DNA of 64,000 nt. Source: Seminavis robusta. Lineage: Eukaryota; Bacillariophyta; Bacillariophyceae; Naviculales; Naviculaceae. The stretch is from the NCBI GenBank assembly GCA_903772945.1, contig CAICTM010000241.1, forward strand, positions 22,608 through 86,607, given 5' to 3'. Positions 53,213-63,682 of this stretch are shown here, in pieces; the stretch's first letter is position 1; every line of letters starts with the position of its first letter. The position numbers were made by a program, and so were the translations under genes. The notes beneath the pieces are model-generated. The model was not told the DNA's origin. It saw only the letters and a program-made list of their open reading frames with translations, and did not search any database.

Positions 53213-55810
53213 ATGATTCCTCAGGAAACTTTGACAGAGGAAAATCTCCAGCAGTGGGATTCTCGTCATCAGCCTCTGAAAGATCCACCAGGATTGGTAC
53301 GAGATGACAGCTATGCTCGCGGCGACGGTTGGTCCCCCACCAACACGACTTCGGAAGACACGGAAGACGAAGAGATCCACTTGGTGGAAGGAGGTGACGA
53401 CGAAGATGATGGTCTCTTTATTGGGGCTACTAGCCACGACGATGATGACTCCACCATTGCCTTTAGCGACATTGTTCTACCCACAGAAGAAGAAGATCCG
53501 TTCCTCCTCGAATTGGCGGCCGAGGAGGCCGCTCGAGACGAGGAGCTGCAGAAGGAACAAGTCCCGCAAGCCCCCACTTCGGATGACGCAATCTTGTCAT
53601 CTACTCCTACAGATACCCCAACCGAAGCCCCCAAGATGATCCGTCGCGATGATCAGGAAGAGCCCGAATCCGTACGATTCTCGGCCCATGTCATTGTGGC
53701 ACATGCTCTGGAACGTAAGCGAGCACAATTGGCCCAGCTCACTCAGGCACAACTCCTGGCGAAATTGGAAGAGCGTCTCCGGCCCTACATGCACTTGCCC
53801 AAGAGCCTCCCTCCCTTGCGTCGACGCAAGCGTCCCAACTGTCTCTTTCTCAATCACATGGGAACCCGACGTCCTCCGGCACCCAAGAAACGCAAAATGG
53901 CGGCAGCCTCTGTTGCCATGATGAAGCCCCTCAAGAAGCGAGTCACCACAGCACCAACCCCCACTCATCAGCAAGAACCAGTGGCCGCTGCTGTGACTCC
54001 CGAACCAACTCCTATCACGGCACCTTCCAGTCCACAACGCGTGGTCGCACCGGTGACCACCCTTCCTTCTTGTGTGGGTTCTCCCATGTTGCCCAAGTTG
54101 CTCACGGATTCCATGTGGCAAGATGACTTGGTGCAAGATCCTCCGTCTCGATCCGAGGAACTCTCTGTCGAGCCACCCGTTCCTTTCCAAGCCGAAGAGC
54201 CCTTAATGGCGGCTCTTGAAAAGCCATCAGAAGCATCGATTCCTGACAAGCCCGCCGCTGTCGAGAAACCACCATCCGCTGCTCTGGAACAACCGTTGGC
54301 TGCTGTGGAAAATGTCAAGTCGTCGTCGAGTCCAACCATGATGAGTACTCCAACAGGCAAGAAACGAGACAGCAGCAAGCCCAAGGTCGTCAAGAAGAGG
54401 AAGAGAGCCAGCACTTCCAGAACCGAAAACAAGGTCAAGAAAACCAAGGCCACACCGGCAATGAATGCTTCCGAGAAGGAGCGTGAAGATGCCAAGAGAA
54501 AAGAAGTCTTCAAGGTCATCATGGCGAGTATGACACCAAGTCCTCACTCTCTGCAGGCCAACAAGAACAACAACAAGAGTCATCCCATGCTTCGAAACAA
54601 GCCACAAAAGGCCGCGGATCCACCAGGTGAAAAGCCGGCCGCATCTGTGGTGACACCGATGACGACAACTACAAGTCGCATCAGGCAAGGCGACAACGAG
54701 GAAATGTCTCTGGCATCCCTTCACGAACCTTTGGATCCTTCGTTGGAGAACTCGTTTCAATACGTCCCCTCGAGGCATCACGATGATGTCTTGTCGTCGT
54801 TGGCAAATGGGCACGACGATGACCTCCTCAGCGCGGCTCACAGCAACCACGAAGAAGAAGATCATCATTTGTATGACTCCCCCAAGAGCGTTGCTCCTCG
54901 TCGTGTCAAAGTCATGTCACCACCAGAGGAGACTCTCCAGCTACATGACGATCTTGATGAAGACCATGACGATCACTCGGGTGAACATTGCCTCCCGAGC
55001 AACAACAGCACCAAATTGAAGAAACAGATCCCTCCTCCTTCCTTTGTGACATTGGATACTCGGTCGCTCCCACCAAACGGGGGTCGTGGTCCTCGTCGTT
55101 TTGTCTCGATGGCCCATCGGCCCATGCTTTTGTCACCAGAAATGGACGTGGTCGCGCCTTGCGCCAGGTATGCGGGATACGACGATCCCTATGAGTTGGC
55201 TATTCCGGACCACGACGATCACATGTCGCCTTCGTCTCCTCTAGTCGCCCCAAGGAGAGTGATCCACATGTCGTCACCCAAGATGCCCATGAGCACGAGA
55301 CCCGATTACCAGTCGTCGGAACTGTATTACGCCCGTCGAACGTCCCTGCCGTATGCTTCCCTTTCGATGGACTACTGGTCACCTACTTCACCCAAACCAA
55401 TTGTCACACCGGATGCATTTGCCTCTCCATACCGCCGAACCAAGGTCTTGCACCCGGAATCGATGGATCATGGCGACATGATGATGATGAGTTTGGACGT
55501 CCCTCCTTGCCCACCATTGTTGACGGTGCATCCTCACGACGGCTACCACTCACCGGTATCCTATCGTCGCGTGATTCGTCAAGTTCCACCTACCCGTCGC
55601 ATGAAGACGGATGACAGCCATGTTGCAAGGGCCCCCGAGCCACAAAAGAAGTCGTCGACCAAGCCAACGCCAAACAAGTCGACGAGCCCCAAGACGAAGA
55701 AACGAACAAGATCCCTCCCAACCAACAAAGGAGCGCCTAAAACAGCAAAACCCAATACGAAAAGGTCTTCCAAGAAGACCAGCCAGATGTCAATTTCTCC
55801 GAGTTCGTAG
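53213..55810 (+). CDS. Large low-complexity protein with RR motif repeats
   Basis: 865 aa from the ATG at 53213; the frame upstream has no earlier ATG. Residues 45-110 are acidic (SEDTEDEEIHL, GGDDEDD). A helical segment at about 160-200 has AHALERKRAQLAQLTQAQLL and ERLRPYMHLPKSLPPL. Basic Lys/Arg patches follow (APKKRKM, KKRKRAS), typical of nuclear import. The middle is Pro/Glu/Ala-rich, with imperfect EKPxxAALE units. The C-terminal third has six spaced RR motifs in a similar setting (VAPRRVKVMSPP, GPRRFVSMAHRP, LVAPRRVIHMSSP, YARRTSLPYAS, SPYRRTKVLHPE, SYRRVIRQVPP). No domain is recognised. A nuclear role is inference from composition. Confidence 0.7.
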   Translation: MIPQETLTEENLQQWDSRHQPLKDPPGLVRDDSYARGDGWSPTNTTSEDTEDEEIHLVEGGDDEDDGLFIGATSHDDDDSTIAFSDIVLPTEEEDPFLLELAAEEAARDEELQKEQVPQAPTSDDAILSSTPTDTPTEAPKMIRRDDQEEPESVRFSAHVIVAHALERKRAQLAQLTQAQLLAKLEERLRPYMHLPKSLPPLRRRKRPNCLFLNHMGTRRPPAPKKRKMAAASVAMMKPLKKRVTTAPTPTHQQEPVAAAVTPEPTPITAPSSPQRVVAPVTTLPSCVGSPMLPKLLTDSMWQDDLVQDPPSRSEELSVEPPVPFQAEEPLMAALEKPSEASIPDKPAAVEKPPSAALEQPLAAVENVKSSSSPTMMSTPTGKKRDSSKPKVVKKRKRASTSRTENKVKKTKATPAMNASEKEREDAKRKEVFKVIMASMTPSPHSLQANKNNNKSHPMLRNKPQKAADPPGEKPAASVVTPMTTTTSRIRQGDNEEMSLASLHEPLDPSLENSFQYVPSRHHDDVLSSLANGHDDDLLSAAHSNHEEEDHHLYDSPKSVAPRRVKVMSPPEETLQLHDDLDEDHDDHSGEHCLPSNNSTKLKKQIPPPSFVTLDTRSLPPNGGRGPRRFVSMAHRPMLLSPEMDVVAPCARYAGYDDPYELAIPDHDDHMSPSSPLVAPRRVIHMSSPKMPMSTRPDYQSSELYYARRTSLPYASLSMDYWSPTSPKPIVTPDAFASPYRRTKVLHPESMDHGDMMMMSLDVPPCPPLLTVHPHDGYHSPVSYRRVIRQVPPTRRMKTDDSHVARAPEPQKKSSTKPTPNKSTSPKTKKRTRSLPTNKGAPKTAKPNTKRSSKKTSQMSISPSS

Positions 55811-56753
55811 TCGTCAGACGCCATCCTCCATCCTCCGACCTCCATCTCGATTGCCGTTCTTCCTTTCGCAAAACCCCGGCGGTCTGGCAAGACTGCATGC
55901 ATGTGGACCTTCCCGTGGTCGACGGCAAATGAATCTTTGGGTGCCTCCAAAAGAATTATCTGCCATCTATCTCCCATGTCTCAGTCTCTCTTTGTGGTTT
56001 CCCCGTCCGTGCACCAGTGCGATGCCTGGCTGCTTTGCTATTCGTCTTGTCTCTGGAGTGGCTGCAAGTCTCTCCCAGGGCCAATGCACAGCATGTTTTG
56101 AGCGCCGGCCCAGCATTCTATCATTCCTCATCTCTATTGTTCTATCATCTATCATCTTTCTTAACTTCCAAAGAACCACATTCCTTTCACAGTTCACACC
56201 ATCTGTCGTCTCTTCCTTCTAGACTAGTACCGACACAATAGCACTAGCACCCAATACCGAATCTTTTTAACTGGGGTAGAAAAGTTTTTTCACAATCGAA
56301 CTGCGGCCTGAACCATCTCTTTCTAGTACTTATAGCGTCCTTCACTCCATTGCAGGGTGCAGGTGGTTCTGCTATTGGCAGGAAGCCAACCGAAGCCTGT
56401 CCAACAGATCCTCAGTCCAATCTCTTATTGTTGTTTGTGATGCTTATCGGTGGACACTTCTTCATCCGGACCATACATGGCCCCAAAGAAGGTCTTGGCA
56501 GAGGAAGGAGTGAACCACAAAAGCTGCGAAGAGTGAATTGAAAGATGCCTGAAGCCTCGAGGGCTAAAGGGTACACGAAGGCCTGGATATCGTATCCTCC
56601 TGCTTACCAGTGCGCTGGTACGATGTACCAGTTCCGGTGTGATCCTCTTTCGATGGAAGAGTATTGTGGAAAGTGAAAGGCAGAAGCCGAACTAAAGAAA
56701 TCACATTACCTCTGGCAGGTAACTGCCTGAGTTCTCAACCCCTTTAATGCTAT

Positions 56754-56836
56754 CCTATTTCCTATTCCTATTTTCTATTTCCTATTTCCTATTTCCTATT
56801 TCCTATTTTCTATTTCCTATTTCCTATTTCCTATTC
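56754..56836. repeat. (CTATTTC)n tandem array
   Basis: About eleven copies of a 7-bp unit with occasional one-base variants (CTATTCC, CTATTTTC). Strongly pyrimidine-biased on the plus strand. Confidence 0.95.
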
Positions 56837-56994
56837 CGGTGAAGCCAAAATATAAGGATAGAGATAGTCATAAGCCAACAAAACTGAACATTGATGATTC
56901 AATACAAGTTAGGGTAGGAATAAATCATTAATATTTAAGGTTAGTGCAATCAGCACAACAGCACAATAAGCCAGCAGGAGTTGTAAAGGTTAGA

Positions 56995-57179
56995 GTTACA
57001 ATAAGGGAATGGCAGCTGGTAAATTATAGAGTAGCGGGCGGCAACACATGACGTAGTCGGGTGTTGTCGCCAGGGCTAGCTTAAAAGAAGGTTGCAATGA
57101 GGGAATGAATGATACCGGGCGGCAACACACGACGTAGTCGGGTGCTGTCGCCAGGGCTGGCTTGAAAGATGGGTGCAAT
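56995..57179. repeat. 81-bp tandem repeat, about 2.3 copies
   Basis: CGGGCGGCAACACA-GACGTAG followed by TCGGGTG-TGTCGCCAGGGCT and a purine-rich tail with AGGGAATG recurs at 57035 and 57116. A partial tail precedes the first copy. Confidence 0.9.
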
Positions 57180-57330
57180 CTTGAACATAATCCTCCTTCT
57201 TCTATCTGTCTTTCTGCCGAGGTATCGCAGCTCCCGCTGACTTAGTTTCTATACAAAGAAGGCACTGGCACGGTTCTCCACCCATGAAAACACTCTTGTG
57301 GAGTCCACCATGTCTTTTGCCATCTTATCA

Positions 57331-57690
57331 TGACTTTTGGGTCTTAGGGTGAAAAGCTGTTAAAAATGTGTGAATTAATTAACGTCGAACCCCTCATTTC
57401 GTTTGAAGAACGCTTGTTCCCAAGATCAATTTCCCCTTCATTTTTTGAGTTCGGATTTAGACAATTTTTGACGAAGGCACAGACTTTTTGCGACTCGATG
57501 TATGACTTGGTGGGTCTTAGGTGCTGAGTAGTTGTTAAGAATGCAATAGGACATGACTTAATGATGATAAAAGTGTGGTCTTCGTCATTCCTTTTGAAGA
57601 ACGCTCGTTCCAATGGGCAATTCCTACCATCTAATTTTTGAATTCGGATTTTGCCAAAGGACGTGGTTCTCGATGGCCTCGATGACCTTT
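57331..57690. repeat. Tandem duplication of ~170 bp
   Basis: Copies at about 57331-57500 and 57503-57690 share TGACTT-GGGTCTTAGG, TTTGAAGAACGCT-GTTCC, TTTTTGA-TTCGGATTT and CTCGATG in order. Divergence is moderate. Non-coding. Confidence 0.85.
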
Positions 57691-58035
57691 AGAAAAGGCA
57701 ATACTAGAGCAGTCGGTGTTTGATCAGCTGTCTGATCGTCTGATCTCATGAGTAGAATAGCATAGAATTCAGCTCAAGTTCCCATGACTGGCATTAATTA
57801 ATTTTCTTCTTTGTGAAGTGTCCGTATGTGAGCATGAGGACGGTATGTTAATTGCCCTCACGCAGAATCTGAGTACCGTGACAAAAACAAGGAAGGCTGA
57901 GGCGTGTAGTTAGTTGGTGCGAGTTGGTACCAACACGAACTCTCCTCTCCAAATCGCAAGATCCAAGAGCTACCCAAAAACCCAAGGAAAAGCTCACAAT
58001 TTTGTATTCTCCATTCCAAAAAGAATATCTTCATC

Positions 58036-58512
58036 ATGGCTATGCACAGCTTCTTCGCCAACTTGTTGCCACCCAACATGGAAGTCACCATCGAAGATGA
58101 TAACCTTCGTGGCCACGAACAACCCAGAGCAGCTCCTCAACTCGACTGCAGCTCCTCCCGTCGCCCCTTGGCAACGACAAGGTGGCAAACATCCGAGGTG
58201 AAGAAAACCACGACCAAGAAGAGCACTCTTCCTCCCTCTCCTCCTCGCCGAAGACGCAAAACGGTAAAGGAACCTTCACGATGGGAAGAACAAGAATCGT
58301 CGCCTAAGGATCAATCCAACCGGGACGCACCAATTCGTCCTCGCAGGCACAGCATTCCAGCACCAACATCACCCAAGCGTGGTCAAACAACCCTTCTAGC
58401 TGCCACCACCATGTCTCCTCAGGCTTTGAAGACACTCCTTATCGCATCATCACTTTCACCGACCAGAGCATCCAAAAGTGTTGTTGCATTGCACATTGCT
58501 TCGGCAGCTTAA
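58036..58512 (+). CDS. Small basic protein of the RW/RWEE family (copy 1)
   Basis: 158 aa from ATG. The N-terminus MAMHSFFANLLPPNMEVTIE is a short helix followed by Met-Glu-Val. RW occurs at residues 49-50 and RWEE at 82-85, separated by a basic Lys/Arg/Pro/Ser linker (TLPPSPPRRRRKTVKEPS). Then come IRPRRHSIPAP and a C-terminal Ala/Ser/Leu-rich helix (SPQALKTLLIASSLSPTRAS). Two further genes on the same strand (60129-60629 and 63683 onward) share the N-terminal helix (F-A-x-LL) and both RW motifs. No known family or signal peptide. The Arg/Lys-rich linker suggests a nucleic-acid or membrane-phosphate partner; that is inference. Confidence 0.65.
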   Translation: MAMHSFFANLLPPNMEVTIEDDNLRGHEQPRAAPQLDCSSSRRPLATTRWQTSEVKKTTTKKSTLPPSPPRRRRKTVKEPSRWEEQESSPKDQSNRDAPIRPRRHSIPAPTSPKRGQTTLLAATTMSPQALKTLLIASSLSPTRASKSVVALHIASAA

Positions 58513-60128
58513 GTAAAAAAGATGGGTATCTGGGAAGCAAAGAACCGGGAAGCTTGGGGTATACTAGGGAAAGGGTCAAAAGTCGGCAGCGCATGCAGCA
58601 AGAGCGCAATCTTGCAATGACTGCAAACGGCTGTAATACTAATGCTAATACATAACTATCAAAGAACGATACAACCACACTCTCGCTCCACAACTAGCTA
58701 GCTAGTAGTACTATTACTTCTTGGCTGGTGTAGCATAGCGCCTGAAGAAGCAAGCAAGGATCATTCGAATCGAATACCCAACAAAACAATCAGTACCGCA
58801 AGAGACAGTAAGTCTAATCCTACTAATCCATGTCAGTATCTCGCAAAGTTCGGGTTCAGTCCTTTGCAATTCCTGACTGGTGGCTGCTGGCTGCTTGAGC
58901 AACAAGGATTCCCCGTACCGGTAAACACGGAGAAAAGGACAAGATAAGCCAGCGATATCCCAAGAAGCTAGCTAGTGTGGAAGAAAGCCCCCTATACAGG
59001 TTGACTATGTAACTACTAGTACTGGTACTACAAGTACCTGGTACATTAGTTTCTTGATAGTTAGTTGCCTGTTTCACGGCTTTCCTGTCTTCGACCTGAA
59101 TGACAGTACTATTCTCAATTCGTTGCAGACACAAGATCACCGCCTCTGCCGTCTCAAGTGACTTCAGTGTCCCCAACGCCAATCTTCCATAAAGTATAAG
59201 TGCCCCCAATCCCCAATCTTTCCATTCAAGTGATTTGGAATTGATCCTGAGCCTTCTTCCTGCTTGGTCCTCCTTATTTTACAGCTATCTTACTTGCTCT
59301 CTTTTGCCAGTCTTCTCAGCACATAACAATAGTACACGAAGTACATTGTAAAGTCATGTAGGGCATTCACAGATCCGATCGCAGCAACCTCAAATAAAAT
59401 AGGCAATTGGACGCTGCCGGTATAAACCAACCAACCAAGATCGCAAGCCACACAAGCTTCCGCACCAGAGATACGAAGGCAATAGCGGGCGCCGCCACGC
59501 AGATTCCAGGCCTGTCGGGCATCTGATGACTGATTGTGTCTCTAGAAAGCCTTCTTCCACTGAAAACAAGCCTCTCAATATCTCAAACTGTCCATAGCTG
59601 CTCTCATGTTTAAATAGACGATAGTGACGTTCGAGACAAAGAATAAGTATGAACAGCCCGCTCTGGCCATGTCATCACAACTCTTCGCATTTTGAGCAAT
59701 TCTGGCTAGAATTACATAACGAGCAAGGTTGACACAAGCGAACGCAAATTATATCAAGGAACTGACCCTTAAGGAACGCGACTCAAGGGGCAGTATCATA
59801 CAGTCATGGATGGCTTCTACTTCCAATAGCTACCAGGATTTGCCCTTCAAAAGTCTTTCGGTACTCGACTAACCGTGACTTCTTGGATTTCTTCCTCAAT
59901 CGAGCTTCTGGAACAGAAAGTAGAAGTCCGAACATTTTTCTAGTGGTACCCATACCGGTACCCTGGTTGTCTGGATTGAACGTTTTGGCCACTCACCCAC
60001 CACCAACACTCCTGCTGTGCAACTCTGTTTGATCACTTTTTAATTTCCCAAGAGCTCATTGTTTCTTTGGTCTGTGTATCTACGGTACCGGTTAGGCTAA
60101 GCGAGGCCCACAACAGATATAGCTAGCT
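58513..60128. other. Intergenic region, no gene seen
   Basis: Spacer between paralogous small genes. Short frames overlap on both strands. GCTAGC and ACCGGT palindromes are present at about 58695, 58918 and 59955. Confidence 0.55.
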
Positions 60129-60629
60129 ATGTGCATCCCCAAACATGGCGTTGTCTCTCCAATGCAGACTTTCTTGGCGGATTTGCTGATGGATGCTTCC
60201 ATGGAATCCTCTGCCGTCGTCTCACCCGTGCTAGTCGTAGACAATGCTCGGTGCGGGCGCACACCAGCTGCCTTGATGTCGGATGAGACGAGGTATCACA
60301 ATGACATTGATGCAAGCGGCGGAACTGGTTGCACGGGGGGGCATCGCAGAAGAAGACGGAATCGCTGGCATTGTTCCTCTTCGTGTGCTTTTGACAGTAA
60401 ATCCAAACCGACATGCCCTCCATCACCCCCTACTCGCAAGCCCTCCAGGAAGGCCGAAACACGGTGGGAAGAATCCCCCAAGAAGACTACGACTGGGGAT
60501 CAACAAGGCTACCAAACCAACGAGAATGACAAGACTTCACCTCCAACAAGGCCACAAAGGCATGTAGAGGAGAGAAAAAGAAGAGTTACCGAAAACCCTT
60601 GCATGGTTCTCCCAGTGGCATCCTATTGA
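60129..60629 (+). CDS. Small basic protein of the RW/RWEE family (copy 2)
   Basis: 166 aa from ATG at 60129; an internal ATG (codon 12) would align better with the paralogs, giving MQTFLADLLMDASMESSAVV at the start. RW is at residues 79-80 and RWEE at 112-115, separated by a Ser/Pro/Lys/Arg-rich linker with four cysteines. A Thr/Lys/Arg-rich part follows. The C-terminus (ENPCMVLPVASY) differs from copy 1. A long insert with HRRRRRNRW stands before the first RW. Function is unknown. The family resemblance to 58036-58512 and 63683 onward is the main evidence that this is a gene. Confidence 0.6.
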   Translation: MCIPKHGVVSPMQTFLADLLMDASMESSAVVSPVLVVDNARCGRTPAALMSDETRYHNDIDASGGTGCTGGHRRRRRNRWHCSSSCAFDSKSKPTCPPSPPTRKPSRKAETRWEESPKKTTTGDQQGYQTNENDKTSPPTRPQRHVEERKRRVTENPCMVLPVASY

Positions 60630-63600
60630 CACTGGAAGCAAGTGTAGCACAACCTGCTGAAGAACACACACAGGAACACAATACGGGGTACCCACAACAG
60701 GAAGTAGTTGTGGTATGATTTCCTTTGCATGAACCATAGCTAGATAGTGTAACGATTACGATATTCTACCTTTTGCAAAGAATCCGCGCTGTCTATTACC
60801 TTAGTTTGGGTAGTCGGAGCTTTAGCCGCGCACGGAGCTAGCTACCGGTACGAACACCCATGATCCGAAGCAGTCACGCTAGCTAGAGAGGAGCCTTGCT
60901 TCCTGTCTGGGTAGGCATTGCAGGCAGTTGAGGACACAGGTCTGAGCATAAACACACAGGGACGATCTTGGGGCAGTTCTGGCTCCAGCAATGAACCTCC
61001 TTCTTGCTTCGTCGGGGCGCCTGAATGTGACTGGTGACTGTTGCGAGGGCATGATGTGAGCTCTCAACCTCTCACGAGCTTTTGTAGCCCAGCGAGCTCT
61101 GTTTATCCACTATCTCCAAGAGGTTGGAGACCTGTGCAGAAGGAACGGGACAGTTAAAATCACCGGCACCATACCGGTAGCAGAAATGCGTCGTGGCGGG
61201 CGCTGCTGCGGCTTGAACCCGCGCCTCGAGCCTTGTCAAAATGCAGGATATGTTAACGTTAGAGTTACCCCTGAAGGAAATCCTTTGCAGAGTGAGAGCC
61301 AGTCAGTCACAGACGAAACACAGCCAATTGGGACCAACACCACACACCACACTATGCTTCACCAATCTCTTGTCCTTGGGGTTGTTAGGAGAGAATTCAG
61401 GGTAGGTACCAGTCGACTTGTAGGTATTTAGGCATTATTTCTCAAGCTTCTGTGGGGTCTACTGTGGGAATCATTTCTCATGCTTGCCTTCTGTGGGATC
61501 TACTGTGATGCAGAACAATCATATTATAATAGGAGCGGCAATCAGCCAAAGGAAGAAATGGAGGCGTTAAGAAAAGAAAGAAAGATAAGCCACAAGAGCA
61601 ACTTTTAAAAGGCAGAGAGCAAAAGATCACAACAATCCAGCAGCCTGAACAAGTGCCTTACTTTCTCATTTAGCCTTGTACCTCATAGCTTGCCTGGGCA
61701 CCGACAGAGTTAGCACACTGCGAAAAACATGCCAACACCAGCAATCTCTCAATGACAGTTTGGGGAGAACGCAACTCTTTTCCTTTACCCAAAGCCGTCA
61801 ACGACAGGGGCACTCGCAATTCACTATTCACCGGGCCCATTGAAAATTGTGGCGCTTCCGATGAACCGGAGAGTATACCCAAAAGACTTTCAATCCCGAA
61901 GCCAGCCAGCGGGCCTTCCTTGTCGGATGTTTCTTGTGTGTTATTTCTCTCTCTATCAATTCGGTCGACCAAATATTCAAAGCGCCTCGTGCTTCAAGCA
62001 CCATGGTTGTAGACTTTGATGAGAAGAACTAACTAAACAGCCACCAAAGTCTTTGGAATCATTCAATGAATCTACTAGTATCAACTTTACTTGGGAAGAT
62101 TGCCTAGCCCGGGAATGTGCTCGTGGTACGAAAACGATTGCGTCAACGGGAGCGCGCTTCCCACAGCCTGGATGGTTGATGCCAACTGGGTAGTCGCAGT
62201 TCAGAATGGAAGGGAGTGCCATGGCAGGACTCTTTGATGCCATCTAAGGATCTCCCAGGGTAGATGTGTGGTCGTCACTAAGATAGCTACGTCACCGGCG
62301 GTATCGATTGCTCCATGTTTAGAATACTACACAGAGAGGTTTACAAAGGGAATACCGGAATACCCGCATCATAATCAAGAGAAATTGCAAAACAACCCAT
62401 CAGCTCTGCCATTGCCACCGGTGTGGCGTTCTATCAAAGCCACCAGGCACAACGCATAGAAGAAAGCAGCCAAGTGGATGGGGGTGGATTCACATGACCA
62501 TAGGAGCGGAGCGATCTGTGTCGGCGGCCACAGGTATCAGAGTTGAGTGAGGGTTCTCTGATGACTCCGCACCATCATCTGCAAGAACTATAAATGTAAA
62601 GAATCAGAAGTAGGAACCAGTCTTCCTTTGAGTGTTTGCTACTACATGTACTAAAGCAACTTCTGGCTGAAATGGGCGAACATGGATCTAAGAATGCAGT
62701 TGCCCTTCCCATCAACAACATCAATCAGACATGCTGTACGAGAGGAAGGAAGGGACCACTGTAGACCTTTGCCGCCTTCCATCAAACATGTTCGTTTTAC
62801 CACCAATCTGTTCACAAGCAACCAGTGGGAGGACTGGCAAAGAATCCCCATGTCTTCTATCTGATGGATTCGTGGAATGACAACATATACTAGACGTCCG
62901 AGGAAGGCAAGTGCGTTTGCTATTATTTGTTGACATGGGGACCCGCTGACCACCATCAGCACCTCGAACCTCCTGGCAAGCGTCCAAGCCAGCAAGCAGC
63001 AGACTCTCTGTCGGCTTCGGTGGAACGAGAAAGAGCTGGGTGGCAATGAAATTCTGTTGTACAAGAGCTGTATTCTACATTCTGAATGATCAATCACTGC
63101 TCAGTACAAGTAAGTACTTAGCGGTGGGACTGATGGGGTGAGTGACAGGAGCTTGGGTGGGTCAAAGAAGCTGGATGCTGGAGGCGGTTCCACCTTCTTT
63201 TCCTCTTTTGCTGGCTTTGAGAGCTCTTTGGTTGACCCTTCGCTTGGTGGTTCTTGGCAATGTCTGCTTGGACTAACTACTGAGAGTGCTCTAGCTAGCC
63301 AGCAGGACCCAGCACCCAGCGGCACATCATGATGAATGAACAGTGTAAAGCAGCGCTGCCAATTACCCCTTGTTGAAGTTTGGTGTCTTAACAATAAGTA
63401 CCTAAGTGCCTGGGTAGTACTAAATGACTTAACAATGATTCTTCGGCTTCACCTTTTGCCAATAAGCTCATAACATTTGGAAAGCGAAGAACAAGGGAGA
63501 CATAGCCCTTAAAACACCAGAGGAGTTCTTTCAATTCAGCCGAATTTCTCAGTTCTTTGCGAACTGCGATCCAGCTTTTCAACTTTTCAGCTTTGCGGCT

Positions 63601-63682
63601 CTGGTTCCCTCCAAGCTCTCACAAAACTATTCCGACAACTCTCATACTTTCAAATTTTTCTATCCACACCACAACCATCAAC
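60630..63682. other. Long intergenic region
   Basis: Contains a possible decayed gene on the minus strand (61670-62243, listed separately). A minus frame at 62651-63097 lacks an ATG at its start and is not called. A tRNA-like T-arm near 61205 was examined and rejected. Otherwise nothing is recognised. Confidence 0.5.
61670..62243 (-). pseudogene. Possible decayed or frame-shifted gene fragment
   Basis: Two adjacent minus-strand frames follow each other. The first starts at an ATG (62243) and runs to about 61977. The second continues in another frame to 61670, with protein-like text (RFEYLVDRIDRERN, AGFGIESLLGILSGSSEAP, LRSPQTVIERLLVLACFSQC). A one-base shift near 61980 would join them; the gap is too short for a normal intron. 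No family is recognised. Either a pseudogene fragment or chance. Confidence 0.25.

Larger units (their letters stand above)
55811..58035. other. Intergenic region with several tandem repeats
   Basis: No supported gene. It contains a 7-bp tandem array, an 81-bp-period repeat and a ~170-bp tandem duplication, listed separately. The left 400 bp are the 3' flank of the preceding gene. Confidence 0.55.

Noticed and set aside
61190-61280. Possible tRNA on the minus strand
   Set aside because: A GGTTCAAGCC T-arm-like string is present, but no matching acceptor stem, D-arm or anticodon arm can be folded around it.
62651-63097. 148-codon minus-strand frame
   Set aside because: Starts at GTG, no motif, and a plus-strand frame overlaps it.
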